Position numbers and translations under genes: made by a program. A stretch of DNA of 53,545 nucleotides from Verrucomicrobiaceae bacterium (lineage in GTDB: Bacteria; Verrucomicrobiota; Verrucomicrobiia; Verrucomicrobiales; Verrucomicrobiaceae). The notes below the pieces were generated by a model that did no database searches, had not been told where the DNA came from, and worked only from the letters and a program-made list of their open reading frames with translations. The DNA lies in contig CANIBP010000047.1 of NCBI GenBank assembly GCA_947466075.1, positions 1-53,545 of the forward strand. The letters are read 5' to 3'. Positions 40,977 through 50,717 of the stretch are shown piece after piece. The first letter of the stretch is position 1; every line of letters begins with the position of its first letter.

Positions 40977-42185
40977 CTATCGAATTGCACCCCAGTTACG
41001 TCCTAGCGGGAAGTAACACCACAACGCTGGCCCAACGATATTGCGCTCCGGCACAGGGCCCCAGTAGCGGCTGTCTGAGCTGTTGTAGCTATTGTCGCCC
41101 ATCGCCCAGTATTCACGATCGTGGTCACGAGCGCTGAGTTCCCGCACCATTCCCTCTGACAGCTTGCCGATGTTGCCATAGCCCTTGTATGGGCCTTCCA
41201 TGGCACCCACACGCTTCATGCCAAATTCCTCGGCAGGATTGCCGTTGATCCAAAGCACCGGTGATTTGACTTCCAAGCGGTCTCCCGGCACGCCAACCAA
41301 GCGCTTGATGTAATGCTGCGAACCTTGTTCAACCGGCACATTCATGTAGGGGCTGCGAATGTTCTGGGTGGTGAAGACAAAAACTTCGCCGCGGACCGGA
41401 GACCGGAAATGGTAGGAAAATTTGTTCACCAGCACATGATCACCCGTGTCTAACGTTCCCAGTGCTAGAAGCTGACCTTTCGTGATTTCCCGTCCAGACA
41501 GTGAATAGACAGAATTGTGTCCGCTACTGTCAGGTGTGTGAGTGAGATCCATTTTCGGCGCCGCTCCGGTGTATTCAAAAAGGCCCAGATTGTATCTCAC
41601 GTTGGTGAGCTGCGACATCGGTGCCCAGATCCAGATCGTGTGCCCATCATCAAAATGCAGGCGGCAATGGGTGAAGAAACCCATGAATCCATGCTCCGTC
41701 AATGGTTCCTCCCGGCGCAAACGCCCGGAATGGTTCGCTACCACATTGATATAGCTGCGTCCGGTCACGAAATCTTTGCACTGCTCGAAAAATCCAGGGC
41801 TGACATCCGCTTCGGTGTGATTCGCCACAATTCCATAGAGCGTCGGCTGCATCGAGCCAGTGGGAATCTTGAACGGCTGTGCGATGTAGCTGCGAATGCC
41901 GAGCGCAATCACAATGGCGACGAAAAACACCTCCACGTTCTCGGCAATGTCCGAGTGCTCGGCATGTGGTAGCGCTTTCTCGCAGGTTTTGTTGATCTCA
42001 TCGTTCAGCGTAGCGATACGCGCCTTATCCTTCGCCCGCATCGCATCCTCCAAGCTAGTGCGCAGCGCCTTGATCTCGTCCAGCTTTGCCTGCGGCAGGA
42101 TATCGCGCTTGTAGTTGATGAAACGCGTCACTCCCTTGTGCAAGAGTTTGGCATGCTTGAGATAGCGAGGGGTGAGAAAGAACAT
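40977..42185 (-). CDS. lepB: Signal peptidase I (402 aa)
   Basis: A long N-terminal cytoplasmic region (about 80 residues, including basic and coiled stretches) precedes a transmembrane helix (VEVFFVAIVIALGIRSYIA). The catalytic serine is S111 in IPTGSMQPTLYG. DHVLVNKFSYHFRSPVRGEV, then YIKRLVGVPGD with the general-base lysine, and the WAMGDNSYNSSDSRYWGPVP box all match. It cleaves signal peptides of exported proteins at the inner membrane. It is longer than the E. coli enzyme (324), owing to the N-terminal extension and an insertion around 120-240. It starts 18 bases after lepA in a lepA-lepB operon, as in many bacteria. Confidence 0.95.
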   Translation of the reverse strand: MFFLTPRYLKHAKLLHKGVTRFINYKRDILPQAKLDEIKALRTSLEDAMRAKDKARIATLNDEINKTCEKALPHAEHSDIAENVEVFFVAIVIALGIRSYIAQPFKIPTGSMQPTLYGIVANHTEADVSPGFFEQCKDFVTGRSYINVVANHSGRLRREEPLTEHGFMGFFTHCRLHFDDGHTIWIWAPMSQLTNVRYNLGLFEYTGAAPKMDLTHTPDSSGHNSVYSLSGREITKGQLLALGTLDTGDHVLVNKFSYHFRSPVRGEVFVFTTQNIRSPYMNVPVEQGSQHYIKRLVGVPGDRLEVKSPVLWINGNPAEEFGMKRVGAMEGPYKGYGNIGKLSEGMVRELSARDHDREYWAMGDNSYNSSDSRYWGPVPERNIVGPALWCYFPLGRNWGAIR

Positions 42186-42203
42186 GGGAATGAGATTTGG
42201 AAC

Positions 42204-44000
42204 TCAGTTGTTTTTCAAAACTTCAATAAACGCTTCCTGCGGGATATTCACGCGACCGATGGATTTCATGCGCTTCTTGCCCTCTTTCTGCTTCTCAAGA
42301 AGCTTGCGTTTGCGTGAAATGTCACCGCCATAGCATTTGGCTGTCACGTCCTTGCGCAGGGCGCTGATGGATTCGCGGGCAATGATCTTGCCACCAATGG
42401 CGGCCTGGATGGCGACGACAAAGAGCTGTTGGGGAATGACTTCCTTCAATTTCGCACAGAGCTGACGCCCACGACTCTCGGCTTTGCTGCGGTGCACGAT
42501 ACAGGAGAAAGCATCCACCGGTTCGCTGGCGATGAGAATGTCCATCTTGACCAACTCAGATGCTTGAGTACCAGCGTGCTCATAGTCCATGCTGCCATAA
42601 CCACGGGTGATGGATTTGAGCTTGTCGTTAAAGTCCACGAGGATTTCGTTCAGCGGCATGACGGTGTGCAGCAAAACGCGGCGGTCATCAAGGGTCTCGG
42701 TGTTGTTCACCGCACCACGCTTGTCCATGACGAGCTGCATGATGTCGCCGATGTACTCGTTGGGGATCATGACGTTCACCTTCACGATGGGCTCACGGAT
42801 CTCATCGATCTCATTCGCAGCCGGGAGGAAGGTGGGATTATCCACCTGGAGTTCGGTGCCATCAGTCTTCCTCACATCATAAATGACGGACGGGTAAGTC
42901 GAAATGACGTCCATGTTAAACTCACGGCGCAGACGCTCTTGGACGATTTCCATATGCAGCAGGCCGAGGAAACCGCAGCGGAAGCCGAAACCGAGAGCGG
43001 CGGAACTTTCCGCCATGAAAGTGAAAGCGGCATCATTGATCTGCAGTTTGCCGACGGCGAGCTTCAGCGCCTCAAAGTCATCCGTGCTGACAGGGTAGAT
43101 GCCACTGAACACTAGCGGATGAATTTCTTTAAAGCCGGGCAGCGGCTCAGGTGCCGGTTTGCGGGACTCGGTGAGCGTGTCACCTATTTTCACGTCTGCG
43201 GTGGTTTTGACGTTGGCGATGATGTAACCGACGTCACCCGCTTCCAGTTTTTCGCAGGGAACCATCTTGGGGCGAAAGGTGCCGAGATCCTTGATTTCGG
43301 AGTCGTTGCCCGATGCCATGAGGCGCACCTTTTGGCCGCGCGTGATGGTGCCAGACATGACGCGAACATAACTGACAACACCGCGATAAGGATCGAAGAT
43401 CGAATCGAACACCGATGCACGCAGGTAACCATCTCCGGGATCTGTCGGCGGCGGAATGAACGCCACGATGGCTTCCAGAATGTCCACGATGCCGATGCCC
43501 ATTTTGGCGCTGGCAGGCACAGCCTCATCGGCCGAAAGTTGCAGAAGGTCCTCAAGCTGGCGCTTAACCTTTTCAATGTCGGCGCTCGGGAGGTCGATCT
43601 TGTTGATGATCGGGACGACATGCAGCTTCTGCGCGAGCGCCAGATTGAGGTTCGCGACCGTTTGAGCCTCGACACCTTGTGAGGCATCCACAAGCAGCAA
43701 AGCCCCTTCACAAGCTGCAAGTGAGCGGCTCACTTCGTAACTGAAATCGACGTGTCCGGGGGTGTCGAGCAGGTTGAGCTTGTACATCTGGCCGTTCTTG
43801 GCCTTGTAGTTCATGCACACCGGGTGCGCCTTGATGGTGATGCCACGCTCGCGCTCTAGATCCATGGAATCCAGAAGTTGGTCCTGCTGTTGCCTCACCG
43901 TGATGGTCTGTGTCGTCTCCAGCAGTCTGTCCGAGAGTGTGGTTTTCCCATGGTCGATGTGGGCGATGATGGAGAAGTTGCGGGTGTTGGCGATGGACAT
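42204..44000 (-). CDS. lepA: Elongation factor 4 (LepA), ribosomal back-translocase (598 aa)
   Basis: The GTPase motifs are AHIDHGKTTLSDRLLE (G1), RGITIKAHP (G2), DTPGHVDFSYE (G3) and INKIDLPSAD (G4). The LepA-specific C-terminal domain carries YGSMDYEHAG and ends with KKRMKSIGRVNIPQEAFIEV, the unmistakable finish of LepA. The protein resets mispositioned ribosomes and supports initiation under stress. The length is the usual ~600. It is the first gene of the lepA-lepB operon. Confidence 0.98.
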   Translation of the reverse strand: MSIANTRNFSIIAHIDHGKTTLSDRLLETTQTITVRQQQDQLLDSMDLERERGITIKAHPVCMNYKAKNGQMYKLNLLDTPGHVDFSYEVSRSLAACEGALLLVDASQGVEAQTVANLNLALAQKLHVVPIINKIDLPSADIEKVKRQLEDLLQLSADEAVPASAKMGIGIVDILEAIVAFIPPPTDPGDGYLRASVFDSIFDPYRGVVSYVRVMSGTITRGQKVRLMASGNDSEIKDLGTFRPKMVPCEKLEAGDVGYIIANVKTTADVKIGDTLTESRKPAPEPLPGFKEIHPLVFSGIYPVSTDDFEALKLAVGKLQINDAAFTFMAESSAALGFGFRCGFLGLLHMEIVQERLRREFNMDVISTYPSVIYDVRKTDGTELQVDNPTFLPAANEIDEIREPIVKVNVMIPNEYIGDIMQLVMDKRGAVNNTETLDDRRVLLHTVMPLNEILVDFNDKLKSITRGYGSMDYEHAGTQASELVKMDILIASEPVDAFSCIVHRSKAESRGRQLCAKLKEVIPQQLFVVAIQAAIGGKIIARESISALRKDVTAKCYGGDISRKRKLLEKQKEGKKRMKSIGRVNIPQEAFIEVLKNN

Positions 44001-44098
44001 TCAGGTGGCTGGCAGAGGGAGGGCGTATCTAGTCCAGCGGCAGGAGAAATGCAATTCCGATGCTTGAAGACGGTTTCTTCATGCCAAATGCTGCTGCG

Positions 44099-44404
44099 AT
44101 GAAACCAGAGTTGTTAAGCGATGTTGCCATCCAAACCAAATTTACCAAGCTGCCGGGTTGGCAGGTGGAAGGCTGTGAACTGGTGAAAGAATTTCGATTT
44201 GGCAGTTATTTGGCCGGCGTTTCGTTTGTTCAGCAAATTGCCCTTTTCGCTGAGGCTATGAATCATCATCCAGACATGCTGGTGCGCTGGCGCAAAATCA
44301 CGGTGAGACTAACCACCCACAGTGTAGGCGGACTGACCGCGCTGGATTTTGCTCTGGCCGAAAAGATCGAATGTGCTCAATCAGCACCCGCAACTCCGCC
44401 GTAA
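44099..44404 (+). CDS. Pterin-4a-carbinolamine dehydratase-like protein (101 aa)
   Basis: Sequence starts MKPELLSDVAIQTKFTKLPG, a normal PCD/DCoH beginning. Then WQVEGCELVKEFRFGSYLAG and the catalytic AEAMNHHPDMLVRWRKITV follow, with the histidine pair that binds the pterin. TTHSVGGLTALDFALAEKIE is the standard end. It dehydrates 4a-hydroxytetrahydropterin and may recycle a pterin cofactor. The ATG at 44099 was chosen because homologues start there; in-frame ATGs at 44060 and 44081 would add 13 or 6 residues. It ends 3 bases before the convergent secretin gene. Confidence 0.92.
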   Translation: MKPELLSDVAIQTKFTKLPGWQVEGCELVKEFRFGSYLAGVSFVQQIALFAEAMNHHPDMLVRWRKITVRLTTHSVGGLTALDFALAEKIECAQSAPATPP

Positions 44405-44407
44405 CCT

Positions 44408-46954
44408 TCACCGACTCACTGCTGCCGTTTCCCGATTAATCTTCCGGCCGGAAGGGTCAATCACACTCACCGTCACGAAAATGATGATGTTCTTCGTCTC
44501 CGTTTTTGATACGTTGCTCTGGAAAAAACGTCCCACAAACGGCAGATCACCCAAAATCGGCAGCTTATCGTTCACCAGGGTGCGCTTCTGTATCTTAGCC
44601 CCGCCAAGCACCACCGTCGCGCCATCCCAGATTTTGACCGCCGTAGTGACTTTCTGAACCTTGAAGATGGGCTGCAAGATCATATTAGGCGTGATAAGTT
44701 GAGCCGGTTGGCTAATAGGCACCAGAATTTGCTGCGTCACATTCGCCGCCGTTTGAAGAGCTAGCTGGGTGTAACTTAACCCTGTCGGCGTAGTGATCGG
44801 CGTACCATAATTCACAAACCCTTCAAACTCAGTCATGTCAGGGGTGATGGTCAGTTCAACGCTTCTGCCATCCTCAGAGATGACGGGTTCGACTTCGAGC
44901 AGCAAACCCGTTTTTCTGGTTTCAAACGCCGTCGGAGTCGTAGGTGTGGCAATTGGCACTGAACCAGAGCGCCCCTGCGGTAGTTGCGGCGGGTCAAACT
45001 CGGTCGGATAAATAAACTCCCGTGTGATCTCGACCGTGGCTTTCAAGCCATTCTTGGTCGTCACGCTCGGTGAAGCATTGATATCGATACCTTTTTTCTG
45101 TGATAGTCCACGCAGGACTCCTTGGAACTGCGGATCCGTAAAGACCCCGGCAACCGAAAGTACGCCAGGAGCTACCGATTGCGTGCCAATGGCCGATCCG
45201 GTTTGGAGCAAACTATCAATCGCGTTAGCACCTGTTGCATAACTTCCTGTTCTGAGTCCTGAAGTGATTGAGCCACCACCATACGGCAGAGGTGTTGCGA
45301 TACCTGGCGGCAGCGGTCCACCAAGAGCTGCGTTAACTTGGGAAGACGGTAACAATGTCACCGGCGGGGTGCCTGAGTTCGTCACAGCTGGGGTCTGAAG
45401 AGTGCTGTTAAATGGGTAATTAGCAGCGGAGTAGGCATTGCCATTGCCAGCACTGCCACCGCCAAAAAAGAGGTTGTTAGCATTCGTTCCTACTCCCGCC
45501 AACAACCAGTCATAGCCCAGCTCCTCAAGATTCGTCTGATTCACTTCCAGCATACGAACGGTGACCACTGCCATCTTAGGCGCATTCTTGGCCGCCTGTT
45601 CGACGAACATCTCGATCATCTCCATGTTGGCCAGGGAGTTGCGGACGGTGAGTGTGCTCGTCGCTGAATTGAAACTCGCACTCGTGCCTTCAGGGAAGGT
45701 CACACCCCGTGCTTCGAGAAACTCTTTGGCTCCCATGCGGCGGATGGTTAAGCCTCCACCGCCGCCAGCGGGTGCTTGTGCGGCGAAGGGATCAGCCGGA
45801 GCTGTGGCAGCCGGATCACCAGCTGGGGCATTTTGAATAAAATCCGGCGGCACACGGAATGAACGCGATATGATCGTGCTATCGCGTTCGCTGATGGAAA
45901 CAAAGGTCACTGCATGATCATCCACCTTGTAAGTGACTCCACACATTTCGCTCACATACCGCAATACCTCTTCCATTGGCACATTAAAGAGATTGAGACT
46001 GATGGGCTTATTGCGGGACTCGGGCGGGACACTGAGAACAAAGTTCACTCCCTTGCCTTGCGGATCAAGGTCGCGACTTCGCACCCGCAGCAGTTCGGTC
46101 ACTTCATCGAGGGTGGCTCCAGCAAATTCCACCTTTGGGAAGATCAGCGTGCGTAGCTTCTGGGTAATGGCCTCGCGTCCGCTTTGAGCATAAACTTGGT
46201 TCTGCGCGGCCCCAAACATGGCGCTGACATCCAGTTCCGGCAGCGGCACAGGATCTTCCCATATCTTATCCACCGCGCTCAGCATTTTGGAGCGCTGATG
46301 ATCGTAGGCAGCTTTGTAGTAGCGTTGTTTTTCCTGTTCCGCCCGCTCCATACCTCGTCGTGCGGCACTGTTAGATGGATCAATGCGCAGCACATCCTGA
46401 TAAGTCGTGATGGCTTTATCTGGGTCACCAATTTCGATGAACGAGTTCGCTTTGATCAACAGCGTCTTCACTGCCCCGACGTTGTCCACGTGCTTTGGCG
46501 TTAGAGCGGGAGGAAAGCGGTCTGGATCGCTCAAGCGCTTCTGCAGCGCCAACACTCGCGCATCTTTAGGCGCAACCTCTGCGGACAAAAGTTTGTCTAG
46601 CAGCGTGTTGGCTCCCGCGAGATCACCTTTGGCCGCCAGTTCCTGCGCATGCAGACATCCTGCCACCACATAGCCGTTGCGTGCGGCAAAGCGATGCTCT
46701 TGGGCCAGAGGAATGTTTGGCAAAGCCTCGTAAGCGGCAGAAAACACGGCCAGTGCCTCTTCTGCCTTCCGTTCATTGATCAACTGGAAGCCACGCTCGA
46801 TCTCATCCCCTGCCTTGTTAACCTGTACAGCACGACGATTTGCTTCGGCCTGCGCCAGCGATGCAACCGAAGAAGGCTGGGCGAACGAGACCGCACTAGC
46901 TCCAAGGCTGCACATCAGGCACACCAACACGCTGCGACTCATCAGGCGGCGCAT
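44408..46954 (-). CDS. Secretin (type II/III secretion or pilus outer-membrane channel, about 848 aa)
   Basis: From ATG 46954 a signal peptide is seen (MRRLMSRSVLVCLMCSLGAS). Residues about 40-240 are helical repeats resembling TPR (for example EEALAVFSAAYEALPNIP). A domain similar to secretin N0/N1 follows (PISLNLFNVPMEEVLRYVSE) and KMAVVTVRMLEVNQTNLEEL starts the secretin core. The C-terminal channel domain ends with VKIWDGATVVLGGAKIQKRT and FVGRFFQSNVSKTETKNIII, strong secretin signatures. It is similar to the Akkermansia-type secretins with TPR-like N-termini. No pseudopilin or ATPase genes are next to it in this window. The start could also be at 46999 or 46945. Confidence 0.93.
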   Translation of the reverse strand: MRRLMSRSVLVCLMCSLGASAVSFAQPSSVASLAQAEANRRAVQVNKAGDEIERGFQLINERKAEEALAVFSAAYEALPNIPLAQEHRFAARNGYVVAGCLHAQELAAKGDLAGANTLLDKLLSAEVAPKDARVLALQKRLSDPDRFPPALTPKHVDNVGAVKTLLIKANSFIEIGDPDKAITTYQDVLRIDPSNSAARRGMERAEQEKQRYYKAAYDHQRSKMLSAVDKIWEDPVPLPELDVSAMFGAAQNQVYAQSGREAITQKLRTLIFPKVEFAGATLDEVTELLRVRSRDLDPQGKGVNFVLSVPPESRNKPISLNLFNVPMEEVLRYVSEMCGVTYKVDDHAVTFVSISERDSTIISRSFRVPPDFIQNAPAGDPAATAPADPFAAQAPAGGGGGLTIRRMGAKEFLEARGVTFPEGTSASFNSATSTLTVRNSLANMEMIEMFVEQAAKNAPKMAVVTVRMLEVNQTNLEELGYDWLLAGVGTNANNLFFGGGSAGNGNAYSAANYPFNSTLQTPAVTNSGTPPVTLLPSSQVNAALGGPLPPGIATPLPYGGGSITSGLRTGSYATGANAIDSLLQTGSAIGTQSVAPGVLSVAGVFTDPQFQGVLRGLSQKKGIDINASPSVTTKNGLKATVEITREFIYPTEFDPPQLPQGRSGSVPIATPTTPTAFETRKTGLLLEVEPVISEDGRSVELTITPDMTEFEGFVNYGTPITTPTGLSYTQLALQTAANVTQQILVPISQPAQLITPNMILQPIFKVQKVTTAVKIWDGATVVLGGAKIQKRTLVNDKLPILGDLPFVGRFFQSNVSKTETKNIIIFVTVSVIDPSGRKINRETAAVSR

Positions 46955-47127
46955 GGATTTGGCGTTGAAACAATTCGGGGAGGACTGCGGGAGCATCAAA
47001 GTTTTGGAAAATCAGGTTTATAACAGGACTAGGCCCTTCGCCCAAGCATTTTCTGCCATGAATCTCGACCCCGCTGTTGCCCTCCAGCCGCATCTTGCTC
47101 TGATGGGCCCCTCATTCCCCTCCATCC

Positions 47128-48111
47128 ATGGCCAAAGCCCCTATCAAAGTCGCAGTCACCGGCGCCGCCGGTCAAATCGGTTACGCTCTCCTTTTCCGCA
47201 TCGCCTCGGGTGCTATGTTTGGCCCCGATCAACCCGTGATCCTCCAACTCATCGAGGCTCCCTTTGAAAAGCCTCTGGCAGCCCTCGCAGGTGTCGCCAT
47301 GGAGCTCGACGACTGCGCTTTCCCGCTGCTCAAAGGCATCGTGCAGACCAGCGATCCCGCCGTCGGTTTCAAGGACGCCAACTGGTGCCTCCTCGTCGGT
47401 GCCAAGCCTCGCGGCCCCGGTATGGAGCGCGCCGACCTGCTCAAGGACAACGGCAAAATCTTCATCGAGCAGGGCAAAATCATCGACGCCGTCGCCGCAG
47501 ACGATTGCCGCGTGGCTGTTGTCGGCAATCCAGCCAACACGAACTGCATGATCGCCGCCTCTCAAGCAAAGCGCCTCACGCCGGATCGTTTCACCGCCAT
47601 GGTGCGCCTCGACCAGAACCGCGCTCAGACCCAACTCGCTCAAAAAGCCGGCGTGGACCTCACCGAAGTGAAAGACATCTTCATATACGGCAACCATAGC
47701 CCCACGATGTTCCCTTCCTTTGCCCACGCCACCATCGGCGATAAGCCTGCGGCCACTGTCATCAATGACAAAGCTTGGCTCGAAGGCCCGTTCTGCGAAA
47801 CCGTCGGCAAGCGCGGTGCGGCCATCATCGCCGCCCGTGGCGCTTCCTCCGCCGCCTCCGCTGCGAACGCCCTCGTCGATCACGTCCGTTCCCTCGTCAC
47901 TCCCGGCGCGATCCATTCCATCGGCGTGAAGAGCAACGGCCTTTACGGCTTCAATCCAGACGTCTGGGCCGGCATGCCCGTGCGCACGACGACTCCGGGT
48001 AGCTATGAAGTCATCACCGGCTACGAGATGGACGAATTCGCGAAGTCGAAGATCGCTGCAACCAACAAGGAACTCACCGACGAGCGTTCCTTCGTGGCTG
48101 ATATGCTCTAA
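47128..48111 (+). CDS. mdh: Malate dehydrogenase (327 aa)
   Basis: The NAD-binding start is VAVTGAAGQIGYALLFRIAS. Then MELDDCAFPLLKGI, NPANTNCMIAASQAKRLTPD, the substrate-binding MVRLDQNRAQTQLA and the catalytic IYGNHSPTMFP (histidine) follow. The pattern belongs to the cytosolic-type MDH group (about 327 residues), not the shorter LDH-like bacterial group. It interconverts malate and oxaloacetate in the TCA cycle. The gene ends 17 bases before a textbook intrinsic terminator and is divergent from the secretin. Confidence 0.97.
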   Translation: MAKAPIKVAVTGAAGQIGYALLFRIASGAMFGPDQPVILQLIEAPFEKPLAALAGVAMELDDCAFPLLKGIVQTSDPAVGFKDANWCLLVGAKPRGPGMERADLLKDNGKIFIEQGKIIDAVAADDCRVAVVGNPANTNCMIAASQAKRLTPDRFTAMVRLDQNRAQTQLAQKAGVDLTEVKDIFIYGNHSPTMFPSFAHATIGDKPAATVINDKAWLEGPFCETVGKRGAAIIAARGASSAASAANALVDHVRSLVTPGAIHSIGVKSNGLYGFNPDVWAGMPVRTTTPGSYEVITGYEMDEFAKSKIAATNKELTDERSFVADML

Positions 48112-48128
48112 TCAGCGCCTCATCTTGA

Positions 48129-48157
48129 AGCGGCACCCTCACCGGTGCCGCTTTTTT
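48129..48157 (+). terminator. Intrinsic terminator of mdh
   Basis: AGCGGCACC (48129-48137), loop CTCACC and GGTGCCGCT (48144-48152) form a perfect 9-bp GC-rich stem, followed by a T run to 48157. It lies directly after the mdh stop. Confidence 0.93.
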
Positions 48158-48202
48158 GTGCCCCTATTGAAGAAACCGCCTCTTGGCTAACGTTGAACCC
48201 AC

Positions 48203-49615
48203 ATGCCTTCCACCCGACGCGATTTCCTCCAGACCACCGGCTGTGGCTTCGGCTATCTTGCCTGGCAGGCGATGGCACAAAGTCAGGCCGCATTGGCAAA
48301 TCCCCTCGCTATCAAACGTGCGCACCATCAGCCGAAGGCGAAACGCGTCATCTTCCTCTTCATGCAGGGCGGCGTCAGCCACGTCGATTCCTACGACTAC
48401 AAGCCGCGACTCTTCAAAGACGACGGCAAGATCATCGACGTGGCCGATTCCCGTTCCGTGGCCAAGACCGGCAAAGGCGCGCTCCAGCGCGTGATGAAGC
48501 CGTTGTGGAACTTCAAGCAGCATGGCGAATCCGGTCGCTGGGCCTCGAATCTCTTCCCTCACATCAACCAGCATGTCGATGACCTGTGCTTCTTGCACGG
48601 CATGCACACGGAAGGCGTCGCGCACGGCCCGGCCACGCTGTTCCTGCACACCGGCACCACCAGTTTCATCCGTCCGAGCATGGGCGCGTGGGTCATGTAT
48701 GGCCTCGGTGCAGAAAACGAAAACCTCCCCGGCTTCGTCACCATCAGCCCCAGCCTCGGCAATGGTGGCCCGCGCAATTATGGCAATGCCTTCCTTCCCG
48801 CCGTTTTCCAAGGCACACCTGTCGGTCGCAGCGGCATGCCCGCTAAGGAATCGACGATCAAAAACATCGCCAACACGATTTGGACGCCCGAGCAGCAGCG
48901 CAAGCAGTTCAGCCTCCTCAGTTCACTCAATGCCGAGCAGGCCGCCCGCGCCATGCCCGGCGACACCGAGATCGACGCCGTCATCCGCAGCTACGAACTC
49001 GCCGCCCGCATGCAACACAAGGCCCCGGATGCCATGGACATCAGCAGCGAGTCCGAAGCCACGCTCAAACTTTACGGCATCAACGAAAAGCCCACCGACA
49101 ACTTCGGCCGCCAGTGCCTCATGGCCCGCCGCCTTGTGGAGCAGGACGTGCGCTACATCCAGGTCAATTACGGCGACAACTCCAACAACCCCGCCTGGGA
49201 CCAGCATTCCAACCTCCCCAAGCACGGCGACCACGCCGCCGCTGTCGATAAACCCATCGCCGGCCTCCTCGCCGATCTCAAACAACGCGGTCTCCTCGAA
49301 GACACCATAGTCTGGTGGGGCGGTGAGTTCGGCCGCACGCCCTACGCCGAGAAAAACGGCACCGGTCGCGATCACAACCCGCTCGGCTTCACCGTCTGGG
49401 TCGCCGGTGGCGGCTTCAAGCCCGGCTTCGCCCACGGCGTCACTGACGACATCGGTCACATGGCCGTCGAGGACAAAGTCCACATGCACGACCTGCATGC
49501 CACCATCCTTCATCAACTCGGCCTCGATCACGAAAAGCTCACCTTCCGCCACGCCGGTCGCGATTTCCGTCTCACGGATGTGCATGGGCATGTGGTGAAG
49601 GAAATCACCGCGTAA
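48203..49615 (+). CDS. Tat-exported DUF1501 sulfatase-like protein (470 aa)
   Basis: The N-terminus STRRDFLQTTGCGFGYLAW is a Tat signal (RRDFL). The body reads RVIFLFMQGGVSHVDSYDYK, followed by LFPHINQHVDDLCFLHGMHT, which is the DUF1501 hallmark. It resembles the alkaline-phosphatase/sulfatase superfamily but lacks the known catalytic Cys/Ser formylglycine motif. EFGRTPYAEKNGTGRDHNP and MHDLHATILHQLGLDHEKLT are also constant in the family. Such genes usually sit beside a DUF1553/DUF1549 cytochrome-domain partner, which is absent here. Function is unknown. DUF1501 families are expanded in Verrucomicrobia and Planctomycetes. Confidence 0.94.
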   Translation: MPSTRRDFLQTTGCGFGYLAWQAMAQSQAALANPLAIKRAHHQPKAKRVIFLFMQGGVSHVDSYDYKPRLFKDDGKIIDVADSRSVAKTGKGALQRVMKPLWNFKQHGESGRWASNLFPHINQHVDDLCFLHGMHTEGVAHGPATLFLHTGTTSFIRPSMGAWVMYGLGAENENLPGFVTISPSLGNGGPRNYGNAFLPAVFQGTPVGRSGMPAKESTIKNIANTIWTPEQQRKQFSLLSSLNAEQAARAMPGDTEIDAVIRSYELAARMQHKAPDAMDISSESEATLKLYGINEKPTDNFGRQCLMARRLVEQDVRYIQVNYGDNSNNPAWDQHSNLPKHGDHAAAVDKPIAGLLADLKQRGLLEDTIVWWGGEFGRTPYAEKNGTGRDHNPLGFTVWVAGGGFKPGFAHGVTDDIGHMAVEDKVHMHDLHATILHQLGLDHEKLTFRHAGRDFRLTDVHGHVVKEITA

Positions 49616-49991
49616 AGCTCCGTGCATTAAGAACCATTGGCCCAACTTCAAATCTCAAGGTAGCGCACGCTCTTTTGACTCCACCTGATGGCTTTGACGC
49701 TTCGAAGAAGCACGCCTTTAATCTGGACCACTTTGTCAAATGTGACATCGACACGCGAGTGTTCATGCTCAGCATCGGCGTTGGGAGGCGGGTGCTGTTG
49801 AACTGTTTGATGTTTGCAATCCGCACAAAGCCATTCCCATCGTTGATAACAATCCTCCCGCATGCCTGCACAAGAGCGAGCCTGTCGATGAAGCCGACAG
49901 CTTGGTGTTGATCCACAATTTCCTGCGCCGTAGGCACATTCATTTCTTCCGCAGCTCCCACCATGGGACGGATCACATAAATTTCCGGCAT
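49605..49991 (-). CDS. Hypothetical protein (128 aa), possibly frameshifted
   Basis: The frame runs from ATG 49991 to a stop at 49605, overlapping the end of the DUF1501 gene by 11 bases in the opposite direction. The first half (MPEIYVIRPMVGAAEEMN, EIVDQHQAVGFIDRLALV) is convincing protein. After about residue 63 the sequence turns Ser/Arg/Thr-rich. An alternative frame over the same bases reads HSRVDVTFDKVVQIKGVLLR and then AIRWSQKSVRYLEI, stopping at 49648. So a single-base shift may have broken an original gene of about 115 codons. Family not recognised. Confidence 0.4.
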   Translation of the reverse strand: MPEIYVIRPMVGAAEEMNVPTAQEIVDQHQAVGFIDRLALVQACGRIVINDGNGFVRIANIKQFNSTRLPTPMLSMNTRVSMSHLTKWSRLKACFFEASKPSGGVKRACATLRFEVGPMVLNARSFTR

Positions 49992-50009
49992 GGCCTCTGA
50001 GCGTGGCGG

Positions 50010-50690
50010 TTACTTCATGAAAAACTGCGGAGCGATGTGATCCCAGATGGAACGTTTGCTCAGATCCCCCGCACCAAAGGAAAGTGAGAGCCGCTGGCGT
50101 GGTTTGAGGTGCTCCTCACGCTTGAGCACCGCCTCGCCATTCACGAATGCACTCACAACCAGCACCTCCGCCTCGCTCCGGCTGCCAGTCAGATTGAGGG
50201 TCGTTGACTTTGGAGTCGGTTCGAAGCTCAATAGAAAGCTCACTCCTTTCAGTGCCTCATTGATTTCCTTGAGTTTGCCCTCGTTTTTTGCAAGACGCAC
50301 CACCAGCGGGTGGCTGCCAAAGGTGGGGTCTTGATCCACCAACTCAAGGAACAGAGGCACGCTCTGGAATTCCGGCAGCGCCATTACCTTATCCCGCTTG
50401 CCGAGGGGAATGAAGGTGGTGATGGTGAGCTTCTTGCCCAGCGTTTCACTGGCCATGGTGACCTTGGAATCGGGGGAAATAAACTGTTTCACGATGTCTG
50501 AGGTCTTAGCCAAATGCCCCTCTTGGTCGTCGCCGAGCAGGCTAAATACCAGCGTAGCTGGCACGAGAATTGGCTGCCCACTACGGGCAGCTTCAATATC
50601 ATCAGCAAATACCTCGACGGTGAGTTCTTCAGGTGCGCAACTCGCTATCAAAAGGGTGCTGGCTAAAAAAATGATATGGAGTAATTTCAT
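50010..50690 (-). CDS. Putative lipoprotein (226 aa)
   Basis: The signal peptide ends in a lipobox (LLIASC, C18), so the protein should be anchored to a membrane on the outer side. The body has two alternating alpha/beta regions, with VFADDIEAARSGQPILVPAT near the start, IPLGKRDKVMALPEFQSVPL in the middle and a C-terminal DLSKRSIWDHIAPQFFMK. I do not recognise the family. It begins 27 bases after another small lipoprotein gene on the same strand, so the two probably form an operon. Confidence 0.75.
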   Translation of the reverse strand: MKLLHIIFLASTLLIASCAPEELTVEVFADDIEAARSGQPILVPATLVFSLLGDDQEGHLAKTSDIVKQFISPDSKVTMASETLGKKLTITTFIPLGKRDKVMALPEFQSVPLFLELVDQDPTFGSHPLVVRLAKNEGKLKEINEALKGVSFLLSFEPTPKSTTLNLTGSRSEAEVLVVSAFVNGEAVLKREEHLKPRQRLSLSFGAGDLSKRSIWDHIAPQFFMK

Positions 50691-50717
50691 GGGTGGCTCA
50701 AGTTCAAGTTGGAAAGT

